This document shows positions 34,852 through 46,376 of a stretch of DNA of 64,000 bases, piece by piece. Each line of letters starts with the position of its first letter. Within the stretch, counting starts at the first letter, position 1. The notes under the pieces are model-generated. The model had not been told where the DNA came from and searched no databases. It saw nothing but the letters and a program-made list of their open reading frames with translations. The translations under genes were made by a program, and so were the position numbers. The stretch covers positions 102,919,994 through 102,983,993 of the forward strand of contig BSWB01000005.1 in NCBI GenBank assembly GCA_033239125.1, written 5' to 3'. The DNA comes from Fagopyrum homotropicum (lineage: Eukaryota > Streptophyta > Magnoliopsida > Caryophyllales > Polygonaceae).

Positions 34852-36007
34852 TAGGGGCGTAAATGGGGTGGTGATTACTTGAAATTCGTGGGTATTACCC
34901 GTCATGGGGACGAGGGTGGAGATTTTAAACGGGGACGGGGACGGGGACGGGATGGGGAAAACTTCGATTCCGCGCTTGGGGATGGGGACGGGGATGAAGA
35001 TAGTGGCATCCGTCCCGCTCCCCGATTCGAACCCGAACCCGTTGGGGATTCCCGACGGGTAACCCGATGGGGATCCCCGAAGGAGAATATTTTGGAATAT
35101 ATATAAACAAATTGTATTTATATCACAGTTTCTTTGTAGTTTCATATTTAATTCAAAAATTGTCGATGATTACTATAATTTCAAGTTATATAAACTTTTG
35201 TACTTTAAGATCACTCATTCCTACTTACAAAAAAATATTTTAACGTTAAATATTTATTTGATAATTATATGTATATATTATACTAATGCTAACCTATATT
35301 AATTTGGTTTTTCGATCATAAGAGGATTACACCTAGTGAAATTTTTAAATACGTCGTGAACGTCAAATCATGATGATCAAATGCACATCGCACTACATGC
35401 TGTGTTTTTTTTTATGTGTCTTACAGTTTTAGATACGTGTTTTGATGTGCAATCTAAATCCTAAACCGTAAAATCGAAATGATAAAATAATATAACACTT
35501 TTTCTTAAGATCATAATCTAAATGTTAGTAGCATATAATTAATTTAGTTGACACAAGTTTGTACTACGGGTCTCGATCCTACTTGAACGAACGAAACCTA
35601 ATCTATAGATGGTATAACTTTACTTTGCCAAATTTGTATTAAATAAAAAAATTTTTCTTTCCTTTTTTTTTACTCGTGTTTTTTTTGTTATTTATATAGT
35701 TAAACAAAATAACAATTTTGTATTTTATGGTCTAATTTCACATTTATTATCCGAATCAATATTTTTTTGTCAAACTCTTAAAATTTAAACGGGGATGTAG
35801 ATTTTTATGGAGAAAACCCAAATAGTTTTAAAATGAAGAAATTAAATGGGGACGGGGATTCTCCGATGGGGACGAATATCCGACGGGTACGGGGATGGGG
35901 ACAATTCTCAATACCCGAACGGGGATGGGGATGGAGTCATTATATTAAACGGGTATGGGGATGAATAGGGTACTCCCCGACCCATATCCGACCCATTGAC
36001 ATCCCTA
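34852..36007. mobile_element. Non-autonomous hAT element, 1156 bp, with 8-bp TSD
   Basis: Ends TAGGGGCGTAAATGGGG and CCCATTGACATCCCTA are imperfect inverted repeats. A perfect 8-bp duplication GTCGTTGT flanks it (34844-34851 and 36008-36015), the length typical of hAT. GGGGAC/GGGGAT-rich subterminal arrays occupy both ends (34915-35080 and 35840-35990), with an AT-rich middle. No transposase. Confidence 0.88.
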
Positions 36008-36015
36008 GTCGTTGT

Positions 36016-36859
36016 CTATATATATGATTACAAAAATTATTAATCTACTTATACGTATTTGACTTTGTTACTTAATTTAACAAATTTAAATACGTATATT
36101 TTCGGTATAATATATATTTTAAAAAAAAAAATTTCTTATAGTTATTTTTAAAAATCATTTGTTATCCATGAATTTTTTTATAAATTTATGTTCAACAAAT
36201 TTTAACTAATAATATACACATAAAAGAAATCACCCACATGTACAAATCTCTTTATATATATATAATTATATTACAAATACCCGTACAAGACACTAACATT
36301 GAACTAGTTCATTTGAAAATCAATCATCAACTAATCTTATTAATTAAAATAGCATAAAGTGTGTATCATTCTAAAAAAAACGTGTTTTTCCGGTGATTAT
36401 TCCACTAATGATACAACTTCAGTGAAGTTTTTGGAAAAACGTTCAATAGTTTAAGGAGGAATATAATCAACGTAGAGGGTCAAACTTAATACAAGTTTGT
36501 AGATCAACAAAAGTGATGATTAAATTTCAGTAGATTGATATCTTAAACCCTAATTTGAAACGATTGACATCAAACTTTTAATTGTAGTAGATTGTTAACT
36601 AATACCCTAATTTCTTTTTATCCTGATTTTGTTATATCCTCTTAAACCTTTGTTATTATTAATATATATAAATATTTTTTATTTTAATAAAAAAAAATAT
36701 ATAAATAATGCCAAATTAGTAAATGGTTTGTTACATTGTCATCTGCCACAAATATACGAACATGATAGTTGGTGTCCGGAGTGACGGAAGGACCATGAGC
36801 TCAAACCATTTATTACTTTAGGGACTTAGTAAGAAAAAGTTAAACTTTAATGATAATGG
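36016..36859. other. AT-rich intergenic DNA
   Basis: No gene recognised. A few short diverged units of the 28-bp repeat follow the hAT element. Confidence 0.45.
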
Positions 36860-37147
36860 TTATTCCACTTGAACTACGTATCTCACCTGGAAATAGAAGA
36901 ATGGAAAAACAACAACACCCAGCCATAACAAAAGTGATGCATATAGCAGATTGTGAGCATCATCTCGAAGCCTTACTTGTTCTATGACATCATTTAATTC
37001 AGCATGAATATCTCTTTCTTGTAAAGCCATCTTAGCTTCTCTTAACCGTCTCTTGTAAATCTTTTCCGGAGCAAGATCGTATGGAACTACTTCCAAACCG
37101 GCACGAGATCTTCGCATAAATCTAAGAACACAAATAAGCAAGAACAC
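36860..37147 (-). pseudogene. Athila gag N-terminal fragment
   Basis: The part FMRRSRAGLEVVPYDLAPEK then LREAKMALQERDIHAELNDV resembles the start of Athila gag proteins (RSR ... EVVP[YF]D ... EK). It then degenerates into hydrophobic out-of-frame sequence and stops at 36860. It lies about 70 bp downstream of the PBS in the expected order. Capsid and zinc knuckles are absent. Confidence 0.55.
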
Positions 37148-37881
37148 TCAAGCAGATAGATCAATAGCAAAAGCAAGTGTCAATCCGGCTAACCAAATAC
37201 CGGCTTGGTCTAGACCAAGTCTCCGGCAACGGCGCTAAAAGCTTGTTTGCTCTAAAACGTGTGCGTATATGAAGACAAATAACTTTAAATTTATACCAAG
37301 AAAAAAAAGCAAATTAGTGAATCCGTAATGTACGAATCAATCGTAGTAAAGGTAAATATTATAGGGTCGATCACAGGGACTATGGTGAAATCAAGCAAGT
37401 AAGTAAAATAGATAAGATTCTTGCAAATAACAAAGAACAAAGCGAAGAAATCAACAAAGATATATCAATCAAAGGAGAATGCATATTCTAGAGATCATAG
37501 CGTCAAGTTGTTGTTTTATTCAAGATTTCTAAAGAACTATGGACAAGGCTGGGGTTGCAAAGGTAAGGTGTTTCTACGATGGGATAGATCACGGGAGAGG
37601 TCTCACTATCCACTATCACTAACCAAATATCCTTTTATTGGGTAAGTCTCAAGGATCTAGGGAGAGGAACTATAACTCAAACAAACAAAATCAACCTAAG
37701 GGAATATAACTAACCATCACCAGATAAGTCTCAGGTTAACTCACAAAGGCAAGGCGAAGGCACACTCAAACCTAACAAAGGATAAACATTTGTTACCTAG
37801 AAAACGTCATCATCGGTACTCAAGAAAGGAATCACCGAGTAGGTCTCTTCCTATCTGAAAACTCCACCTTGAGTATATATT
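36860..37881 (-). mobile_element. Athila-type element fragment (minus strand): gag start, PBS, partial 5' LTR
   Basis: Read on minus: partial LTR (37881-37244, ending near CGCACACGTTTTAGAGCAAACA), a primer-binding site at 37237-37220 (complement of TCTCCGGCAACGGCGCTA, a diverged tRNA-Asp-type site), then a gag leader. The LTR holds four diverged copies of a GAGACTTACCCGGTAA motif, which links it to the Athila-B LTR at 59899-61657. It is cut off at about 37881 by the Sirevirus LTR. Old and degraded. Confidence 0.75.
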
Positions 37882-38510
37882 TGACTATGTGATGATGAAA
37901 GACTTAACACAAATATGCGGTTTTAATACTAACAAAATTTCTAGTTGCTTGGTTTGTTTTGGTGTTTGTCTAAATATATGCAGGCCTTGGAAAGCATTTC
38001 AAAGGAAATATGAAGGCATTGAAATCGGATACAAGGGACAAGCGTAGAGATTGAAGAGATTCAACACGGAGACCTTGAAAGCCATTTTAAGGGATCAAAA
38101 ACCGAAACATTGAAGCAAGATTCAAAGAACATGACGGCTGGAAGGAATTCAAATCTCTACCAACCAAATCTACCAAGGATCAAGAGAAGATCTTCCAAAG
38201 ATATTTGCCCAACTAGAAGATCTCGACCAAGGAGACAAGATTCAACAAAATAGGATCTCGCAAAGATCCTCAACAAAGTACGAGACTTCTTCTCAACAAA
38301 TTTTGAAGATCTTCATCCAATGAATCTCAATAAACTTGAAGATCCGATGCTTGAACAACAAAGATCTTCAACAACGTGAAAACATTACGGAGAAGAAGAA
38401 TCAACGTGCTTTAAGGAGATGAAGAAAAAAAAAGACATATCTACAACGGCTATCTCATCTCAACCAAGAAGCGTTTTCCATGGAGAAGAAGAAACATCCA
38501 CAACGGTCAT

Positions 38511-40136
38511 CGTTCTCTCAAAAGTGTGCGTGCAAAGTCTTAAATTTATATCCAAAATCAAGCAAATAAGTAAACCCGCAGTGTACGGATTGATATAATA
38601 AAGCAAGAATTCTAGAGTCGAACTTAGGGATTTGGGGGATCAAATTCAGTTCGAAAATTGTCTGGTAAAATAATGAAGCCTTTTGTAAAGATTAATGGGA
38701 AAACAACGATTCTAAAGATTCAAGTATCCAATTGTGGAAATCGATTCAAGATGTTCTCAAGATATAAGGATAGAGTTAGGATTACAATGGTATAGATCTG
38801 AGATAGGGTATTGTACGGTGAAGTTCCAAACCCATATATCTTACCCAAAGGCTCTCTCACTAAAGGATGTTGAGTCTCGTTATAAAGAGGATCTAAGGAC
38901 AAGATTAAACTCTCAAATACCCATGCCCAAACCCAAGGAAATCAAAGACAAGCCAAATAGGTTAAGGTTGTGACACTTGTAACCTAAGTAGAGGGTGTTA
39001 AGTCTCACTACTAACTAGAAAAGGTAAGTCAAGGCTAGGTTAGGGACAATCTTTAACTTTGGATCAAAGCAAAAGTAAAACACGTCAAACAAGGGAAACC
39101 ACGGTCAGTTCTTAAGAAACCACGGCCGTGGAACTCAAGAACAGGCCGTGGAAAGGTATGACGGCGAAGTTTCTCGCAACTCTCAGGGTCCTTTCTGTTT
39201 TGGTTCAATCTATCATCATCTATGCCACAACTATCAACCCTTCACCTTAGAATCACTTAAGGGTTTTAGCCAACAATTATTTTCATCAAATCAATAATCA
39301 AGGTTAGAAAAAAGAAAAGATTGAACTTTGAAAACTCAATAATGAATGCAAAACCAATCTCAAATAACTCAAAATCCGTGCTTGCATTCAATGAATACAG
39401 AATAGAGTCAAAAATCTCTCACAAATCTTAAAGAACAAGAAGAACGGGATGTCAATCCGCCTTCAAAGTGCAACCCTAAGATCTTCCAACTCCGAAATAG
39501 GAAAGTGTGTCTTTTCCCAAATCTTCCTTCAAAATCTCCTCTTACGATGTGTAGATGAAGATCCCAATGCGTAATCTTCCAAAATGATCTAGCATATAGC
39601 GAATATCCTCTTTCTCTCTTTCTTCCGCCTTCTTATAGGAAAAACTAGGGGTACGAAAGGCCCGTAACGGATGTTGACGTGGCAAAAATGACACGTGACG
39701 AATCTTGGAAAACCACGGTCATGTCATATTTCCACGGCCGTGGAATTGACCGTGGGTGCTTACGACATGGGTCTCCACGGCCTTAATTAAATTAATTACC
39801 AAAACCATGGCCGTGGTTTCATGTACTTGACCGTGGAAACCCTGAAATTGGCGTACAATCCTTTGTTCTTCAAAGCTTTCCAACTATGCTCCTTCCCTAG
39901 CTACTCCAATGCATCCCCTTGATGTCTAGGATGATCAATCACGCTCACATGCTCCATTTATGCTCAAATCCAAGCCTTTATTCACCTATAATCACAAAAA
40001 AGCTTGTGTAGATCTCTATACCAAAATAATAGGTGAATGTGCTCATATATGCTTTAAACTCATATCCATGTACACAAAAGAAGGGGAAAAACTACCTAAA
40101 TATGTGCATAAATTAATGTCATATTTCATGCTATCA
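38511..40136 (-). mobile_element. Athila-A solo LTR with 5-bp TSD (1626 bp)
   Basis: Closely related in sequence order to the LTR at 50527-52193 (shared landmarks CCCGCAGTGTACGGAT, GTGACACT, CTCAGGGTCC, ATCAACCCTTCACCTTAGAA, TATTTCATGCTA). Flanked by GTCAT at 38506-38510 and 40137-40141. The lack of any internal sequence marks it as a solo LTR left by LTR-LTR recombination. Contains two perfect CCACGGCCGTGG palindromes (39120, 39732) and several variants. Confidence 0.9.
39098..39845. repeat. Athila-A palindrome clusters in the solo LTR
   Basis: Perfect CCACGGCCGTGG at 39120-39131 and 39732-39743. Half or variant sites (CCACGGTCA, GGCCGTGG, GACCGTGG, CCATGGCCGTGG) lie within 10-40 bp of them and to 39845. 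Confidence 0.9.
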
Positions 40137-40639
40137 GTCATCTTCCCAACGGCTAGAAGATTTCTCTATCGAAGACTATAAATGAAGATGTCGATTAAAG
40201 AAGAACACAAAAAAAAGCTTACCCGGAAATATCTAAAGTCTTCAAGCGATCCAAAACATCTTAATTCGTTCCAAGAAGTTTTTCTTTCTCTCTTTATGTA
40301 AAAGATTTATTCCTTAGAGAGAGATAAACTCGAGAGCTCCATTGAAATATCTAAAGAGTGTTATACTCGAGTGTGTGTTACTCTGCAAAAATAACTAGGC
40401 TATTATAGCTAGGTTAAGAGTTGGAGCTAGATCGTAGCATTGGCTACTGTGAGAGAAGAAGGGGATTTCTTCTAGGTTGTATCTAAGACTCTTTGAAGCT
40501 GATAATAGATAGTTAGATCCTGCGGGTAAACCCTAGGACGGAGAGTAGGTTGTTTAGAGCCGAACTTCGTGAACATATCCCCGTGTCGATATTTTATTTC
40601 CGCACCATATATTGCTTTATTGTGACTAACTTTGTTTTG

Positions 40640-40757
40640 CAGGTTTACAAAGTTAAGGCCCTTGAAATAACTTTCAAGGCCCTTGAAATCAAGTTGTGTC
40701 ACATAGAGCTCAGATCGACATCAAGGCCTTTGAAATCAGTTTCAAAGCCTTGAAATA
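40640..40757. repeat. Sirevirus AAGGCCTTGAAA motif cluster in the LTR
   Basis: Four close copies of (T)CAAGGC(C)CTTGAAAT and its inverse within 118 bp. Other copies at 37980-38085, 42180-42215, 43115-43145, 44140-44245 and 45975-46035. Confidence 0.85.
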
Positions 40758-40842
40758 GGTTTTTACAAAAAGTTCTCATACTCTATTCAACCCCCCTTCT
40801 AGGTTATTTATATCCTTTATATTCAACTTACGGTTCTTCAAT

Positions 40843-40854
40843 TGGTATCAGAGC
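40843..40854 (+). other. Sirevirus primer-binding site
   Basis: TGGTATCAGAGC, complement of the 3' end of initiator tRNA-Met, two bases after the LTR end. Confidence 0.9.
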
Positions 40855-40883
40855 TAGACTCACGTATATTGATTTAACCATCA

Positions 40884-42143
40884 GTGAGACTACTCATGAA
40901 CTTTGTAGGTGATAGAGGATTTGCTCAAGGAAGATCCTCATCTCGATCACCACTCTTTTGTGGCAACAACTTTGCCCACTTGAGAGCACTAATGCAAATG
41001 TTCATCATTAATCACGATATGGAACTATGGAGCATTATTCAAAATGGCCCTAAAATACCAACCACCACAGTTGAGGGAGTCCAAGTTGCAAAGAAGGAAG
41101 CTAACTTCAGACAAGCCGACTTGGATAGTGTTTTAAAGAACTACAAGGCCATGAATTTGTTCTACAGTGGATAGGACGCAAGTGAATTCAACTGTATCTC
41201 ATCATGCAAGAGTGCTAAAGAAATATGGGACAAACTCGTTGTCACATATGAAGGAACAAGTCAGTTCAAGGAAACAAAGATAAGCATCTTTCTCAGACAA
41301 TATGAGCTATTCAAGATGAATCCAAATGAACCAGTCATAGAAATGTTCACAAGATTTACTGAGATCATGAACAACTTGGACTCTATTGGAAAATTCTTCA
41401 CATACGAAGAGAAAGTAAGGAAGGTTTTAAGGAGCTTACCTAAAACTAAGCGGGGACCAAAAATGACCGACATCGAAGAAGCTCAGAATCTCACAACTCT
41501 TCCTCTAGACGACCTCCTTGGAAAACTCATCACACACGAGATGGTTCTTTGTGAAGAAGACGGAGAGCACCCATCAAACACAAAGAACCTGACACTAAGA
41601 TCTAAGAAGGATGAGTTATCATCAGAAGAGGAAAATAGTGATGATGAAGATGAGGAAGATCCATTTGCCTTGATCTCTAGGGGTCTTGCGAAGATTCTTC
41701 AAATGAAGAAACAGTTTGCAAACAATAAAGAATATCCGCGAACATCAAGACCTCGAGGTAAGTTTTCTAACTCCAAGAAGAAAACTAAAGTTCTGACTTG
41801 TTTTGAATGTGGTGAAACAGATCATCTCGTAAAGGATTGTCCACAGAAGAAGAGGAACAACTTTAGAAAGAATGATCGAAAGAAGAAAGCTATGGTAGCT
41901 TCATGGAGTGATTCAAATTCCATAAATAAATCAGAAGACGAAAAAGAACAAGCAAACCTTTGTCTTATGGCCGATCATGAAGAAGATCAAGATCACTACG
42001 TTGATAACGTGGTAAGTACCATTATGTTTCAACCTGAATCTGATCTCACACAATTCCTTAAAGACATAATCATATGTGATAAAGAACATAGAGTTAAGAT
42101 AAGTTCCTTAAGAGAAAAGCTTCTCAAACAAGAGAAAAATTAA
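40884..42143 (+). pseudogene. Sirevirus gag, interrupted by one stop
   Basis: One frame from about 40884 (or ATG 40896) to TAA 42141-42143 with a TAG at 41172-41174. The N-terminal block SRSPLFCGNNFAHLRALM and MELWSIIQNGPKIPT match plant Copia gag. Next come the KEIWDKLVVTYEGTSQFKE and YEEKVRKVLRSLPK capsid blocks, an acidic stretch (EEENSDDEDEEDPFA), a basic region, and one CCHC zinc knuckle CFECGETDHLVKDCP. Gag forms the virus-like particle that packages element RNA. Only the amber codon breaks it. Confidence 0.85.
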
Positions 42144-42384
42144 GTGATATGTCTCTAAAAATTGAAAATTTTAAAGTTAGACCTTGATATCAATATCAAG
42201 GCTTTGGAATCAAAAATGTGATTCTCAATTCACTCGTTCGAAAGTTAGAAGGCTGCTCTTATTCAATTCACTCGTTCAAAAATATATCGATCTAGAGAAA
42301 GAAAATGTTGATCTAACTGTTACGTGTCAAGACTAGAAGGCTGCTCTTATTCAATTCACTCGTTCCAAAGCTAATCTAGAAAGG

Positions 42385-45300
42385 ATGATGGGTGAGCAAC
42401 AATCTTCCCTTAACAAAAATGGCATAGGCTATCATGTTAGTTTTTCCAAAAAAACAACTACCACTTTTGTCAAGGCTAAAGGAAGTATTCATATGCCCAC
42501 ATGTTTTTATTGTTGTAAAAAGGGTCAGGTAAAATCAACATGTCCATATAGAAGAAATGATCCTTACATCATTAGAAACACTTATCCTCTATGTCTAAGG
42601 AAACAAGTTAAGCAAATTTGGGTTCCTAAAGGTACTAGACCACCAAACATGATTGAGCCTGAATATGGACCAAAATATGTCATTTGGTCGACCCGGAAAG
42701 GTTGATGTTTGCTATTTTTTACGATATCATCAAGGTAAAGGAGCATAAATGGATATTAGATAGTGTTTGCTCAAGACATATGAGTGGAAAAAGCTCACTG
42801 TTCTCTAATCTAAAGAAGCAATCATCTGGAACCATTACGCTTGGTGATAAAGGAAAGTGTGACATTATTAGAATTGGTAAAATTTGTTATAATTCATCTA
42901 ACTTCATTGATGAATTATATCTTGTTGGTGGTTTGAAATATAACTTGCTTAGTATCTCTCAAATTTGTGATAAAGGCAATAAGGTAATCTTTGATTAAGA
43001 AAAATGTGAAGTTCAAGACAAGATATCGGGTGATGTTGTACTTACAACTCCTAGGTGTAACAATGTCTATTCTATGAGCACTAACCAAGTTTCAGGAACT
43101 AAACTAAAGTGTCCCAAGGCCTTAACTGACGATCCAAGGCTTTGACATAGAAGACTTGGTCACGTAAGTATGCATACAACACATAAGCTACTTTCAAAGG
43201 ATTTGGTACGTGGCTTGCCAAACCTAAACTTTAAGGTAGATGAACTATGTAAGGCTTGTACACAAGGTAAAAAAACAAGAGGTTCATTCAAACCAAAGAA
43301 GGTTGTAAGTTCTTCTTTCGACCCATTGAACTTCTACATATGGATCTTTGTGGTCCTATGCGTGTCAAATCTCCCAAAGGTAAATAGTACATCCTTGTCA
43401 TTGTGGATGATTTTTCTCGTTTTACATGGATATCATTTTTACGGGAATAATCTGAAGCCTTGTTTGAGTTTTCAAAATTATGTAAGGAGTTGCAAACTTT
43501 GAAAAACCTACCTATCGTTTCAATAAGAAGTGATCATGATATAGAATTTGATCAGCTAAAGTTTGAGTTGTTTTGTGCAAAATATGGTATTTCACACAAC
43601 TTTTCATCTTCTAGAACTCCTCAACAAAACAGGGTTGTGGAACGTAAGAACCGTACCCTAGAGGATATGTCTAGGACCATGCTTTTAGAAAATAGTTTGC
43701 CAAAAAGTTTTTGGGCTGAAGCAGTCAACACTGCTAAGTACATATTGAAGAGATGTTTAATTTGCCCTATTTTGAAAAATACTCCTTAGAAACTCTATAA
43801 GGGTAGAAAACCTAATATTTCCTATTTTAAACCTTTTGGATGTACATGCTTTGTCCATAACAATGGCAAAGATAACCTTGGTAAATTTGATGCACGTAGT
43901 GACGAAGCAATATTCATTGGATATGCTTCAAATAGAAAAGCTTATCGTGTTTATAATAAACGCACCAAAATCGTTGAGGAAAGTATTCTTGTTATATTTG
44001 ATGAAAGCAATGATGATACCTTGAGTGAAAGTTTTGCAGATCTTAATCTGAATCAATGTAAAGATCACAATTATGATGGTGAAGAAGATCTTAAAGCTCA
44101 AAAAAAGAATATGCAAGAAAAGATTCAAGATACCGGAGAACAATCTCAAGACCTTGAAGCGCATCTTCAAGACCTTGAAATAGAAAACTACAATGTCAAA
44201 ACTCCATTTCAAGGTCTCGAAATCCAACTTCAAGGCCTTGATATAGGATCCAAGGGCAACACTCCAGCGGTACCTGAATCTAGTCAAGCAAATGAGCCTC
44301 AATCTTCTAGATCTTTTCCATCTTACAAAAGGATGAAGTTTCAACATTCTTCATACCATCCATAAGAGAATGTGATCTCAAATCCAAATGCATGAGTTCA
44401 AACTCGATCCAGAGTTAACAACCTATGTGTATTCTCGGCGTTCGTGTCTCTTATTTAGCCCAAAAATTATGTTCAAGCTCTTCAAGAACCCGACTGGATC
44501 ATTGCCATGCAAAATGAACTAAATGAGTTAGAGAGAAACAAGGACTCTCACATCGAGACCAAAGCACCAATCCGTCATTGACACGAAATGGGTTTTTCGA
44601 AACAAGTTGGATGAAAAGTGGAAAATTCATTCGAAATAAAGCACGACTTGTAGCTCAAGGCTATAACCAAGAGGAAGGTATTGCTTATAAGGAGACTTTT
44701 GTTCCGGTTACCAAGTTAGAAGCCATACACATGCTACTTGCTTTTACATCTTTCATGAGCATAAAGTTATTTCAAATGGATGTAAAATGTGTTTTTCTAA
44801 ATGGCTTCTTGGAAGAAGAAGTCTATGTTGCTCAACCACCTGATTTTGAAAATGATGAATTTCCAGATCATGTTTTTAAATCGGACAAAGCTCTTTATGG
44901 TCTTAAGCAAGATCCTCGAGCTTGGTATGGAAGATTGTCCAAGTATCTTCTTGAAAACAATTTCAAAAGAGGTTTGATTGACAAAACTTTATTCATCAAA
45001 ACTAGAGGCAACAATATATTAGTAGTACAAACCTATGTTGATGACATATTATTCGGTGCTACTAACGATTCTCTATGCAAGGAATTTTTTAGATATTATG
45101 TGTAGGGAATTCGTAATGAGCTTAATGGGAGAGTTAAATTTCTTTCTTGGACTTCAAGTTACACAAGCAAATAAATGAATTTTTCTCAATCAAAGCAAGT
45201 ATACCAAGGACTTGCTTAAGAAGTATAAGATGGATCAATCCAAGGTCCCAAAAACTCCTATGAGTTCCACACTTTCACTTGACCATGACAAAGACGGTAA

Positions 45301-45930
45301 AAGTGTTGTACAAAAGGAGTACCGAGGTATGGTCGGTTCTTTGTTATATCTAACCGCTAGTCGACCTGACATTATGTTTAGTGTGTGCATGTGTGCAAGA
45401 TTTCAAGCTGATCCTAAAGAGTCAGACTTGATAGCTGTGAAAAGAATATTTTGGTATCTCAATGGCACTAAGGATTTAGGGTTATGGTACCCATGTTAAA
45501 GATCGTTCCACCTCATTGGTTATTCAGATGCAGACTTTGCAGGCTATAAGGTCGATAGAAAAAGTACTTTTGGATGTTGCCAATTTTTAGGGTCATCCCT
45601 AATTAGTTGGCACTCCAAGAAGCAAAACACAGAATACATAGCTGCGGGAGCCTGTTGCGCACAAATTCTATGGATAGATCAACAACTTCGTGATCTTGGC
45701 TTTGATTTAAAAAGGTATCCCAATTAAATATGATAATACTAGTGCTATTTTGATTACTAAAAATCATGTGCAGCATTCAAGGACAAAGCATATCGATGTA
45801 AGGCATCACTTCATACGTGATCATGTTGAGAAAGGTGATGTTTTGATTTCTTTTATATCAACTGACTTGCAACTTGCATATATATTTACTAAAAATCATG
45901 CGCAACATTCAAGGACAAAGCATTAACGTA
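42385..45930 (+). pseudogene. Sirevirus pol (protease, integrase, RT, RNase H), multiply frameshifted
   Basis: Segments in order: a second zinc finger CFYCCKKGQVKSTCP (42505-42549), protease with the active-site motif changed from the usual DSG/DTG to DSV (LDSVCSRHM, about 42757), HHCC integrase zinc region (43150-43270), integrase core in two frames (SDHDIEF and ERKNRTLEDMS, 43500-43700), RT (44600-45105) with DVKCVFLNG and TYVDDILFG, and RNase H (45212-45720). Stops occur at 42998, 43146, 43789, 45105 and 45499, among others. It once encoded the enzymes for reverse transcription and integration and is now dead. The linker between integrase and RT (44140-44245) encodes repeated LQDLE/QGLE units made of the CAAGGCCTTGA motif. 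Confidence 0.85.
45755..45923 (+). repeat. 37-bp duplicated block at the pol 3' end
   Basis: TACTAAAAATCATGTGCAGC... at 45755-45791 recurs at 45887-45923 with two changes. The first copy fits the normal RNase H tail (QHSRTKHIDVRHHFIRDH). The second sits where the usual element C-terminus should be, just before the polypurine-rich GGGGGAG (45931-45937). Confidence 0.75.
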
Positions 45931-46376
45931 GGGGGAGTAAATCGTTTTATTTTCTCTTTCGTATGCAGCCCATTCTTCAACTTCAAGGGCCGTGAAATGC
46001 AACTCAAGGGCCTTGAAACGGAATTTAAGGGCAAAATTGAAAATCACGGATATATTTAGGGGTTAACATCTTTTAGATATTTTGATCTCTAAATTATTTT
46101 AAACAAGATTTTTAAAATGATTTCAAATGTCTTTATTTTCAGATTCAAAGATTTGGTTTGAAAAAGTTGTTGTGATTAAATTGGACGGAATTTAAACAAA
46201 TTTTCGTTTTTCAAGGACTTGATTTTTTCAAGATCTTGTTAAAACCAAAAATATGTTTTTATTCTCTTTTTAAAGCTAAAGTCTTCTTCCTTCCCTATTC
46301 CACGTCTTTACAGCCCCAAACATTGCCTCACTCTGTCTTTTTTCAAAACCCTTGACTTTCTCTCACAAATTCATCT

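Larger units (their letters stand above)
37882..40840 (+). repeat. Sirevirus 5' LTR, interrupted by an Athila-A solo LTR
   Basis: The LTR is 37882-38510 plus 40142-40840. The left limit (TGACTATGTGATGATG) is inferred from where Athila homology ends. The right end CTTCA precedes the PBS by two bases. A TATA box, CTATAAATG, sits at about 40178. A cluster of AAGGCC(C)TTGAAAT motifs lies at 40645-40757. Confidence 0.65.

Noticed and set aside
34831..35145. ORFs over the GGGGAC-rich hAT end on both strands
   Set aside because: Low-complexity composition artefacts of the subterminal repeats.
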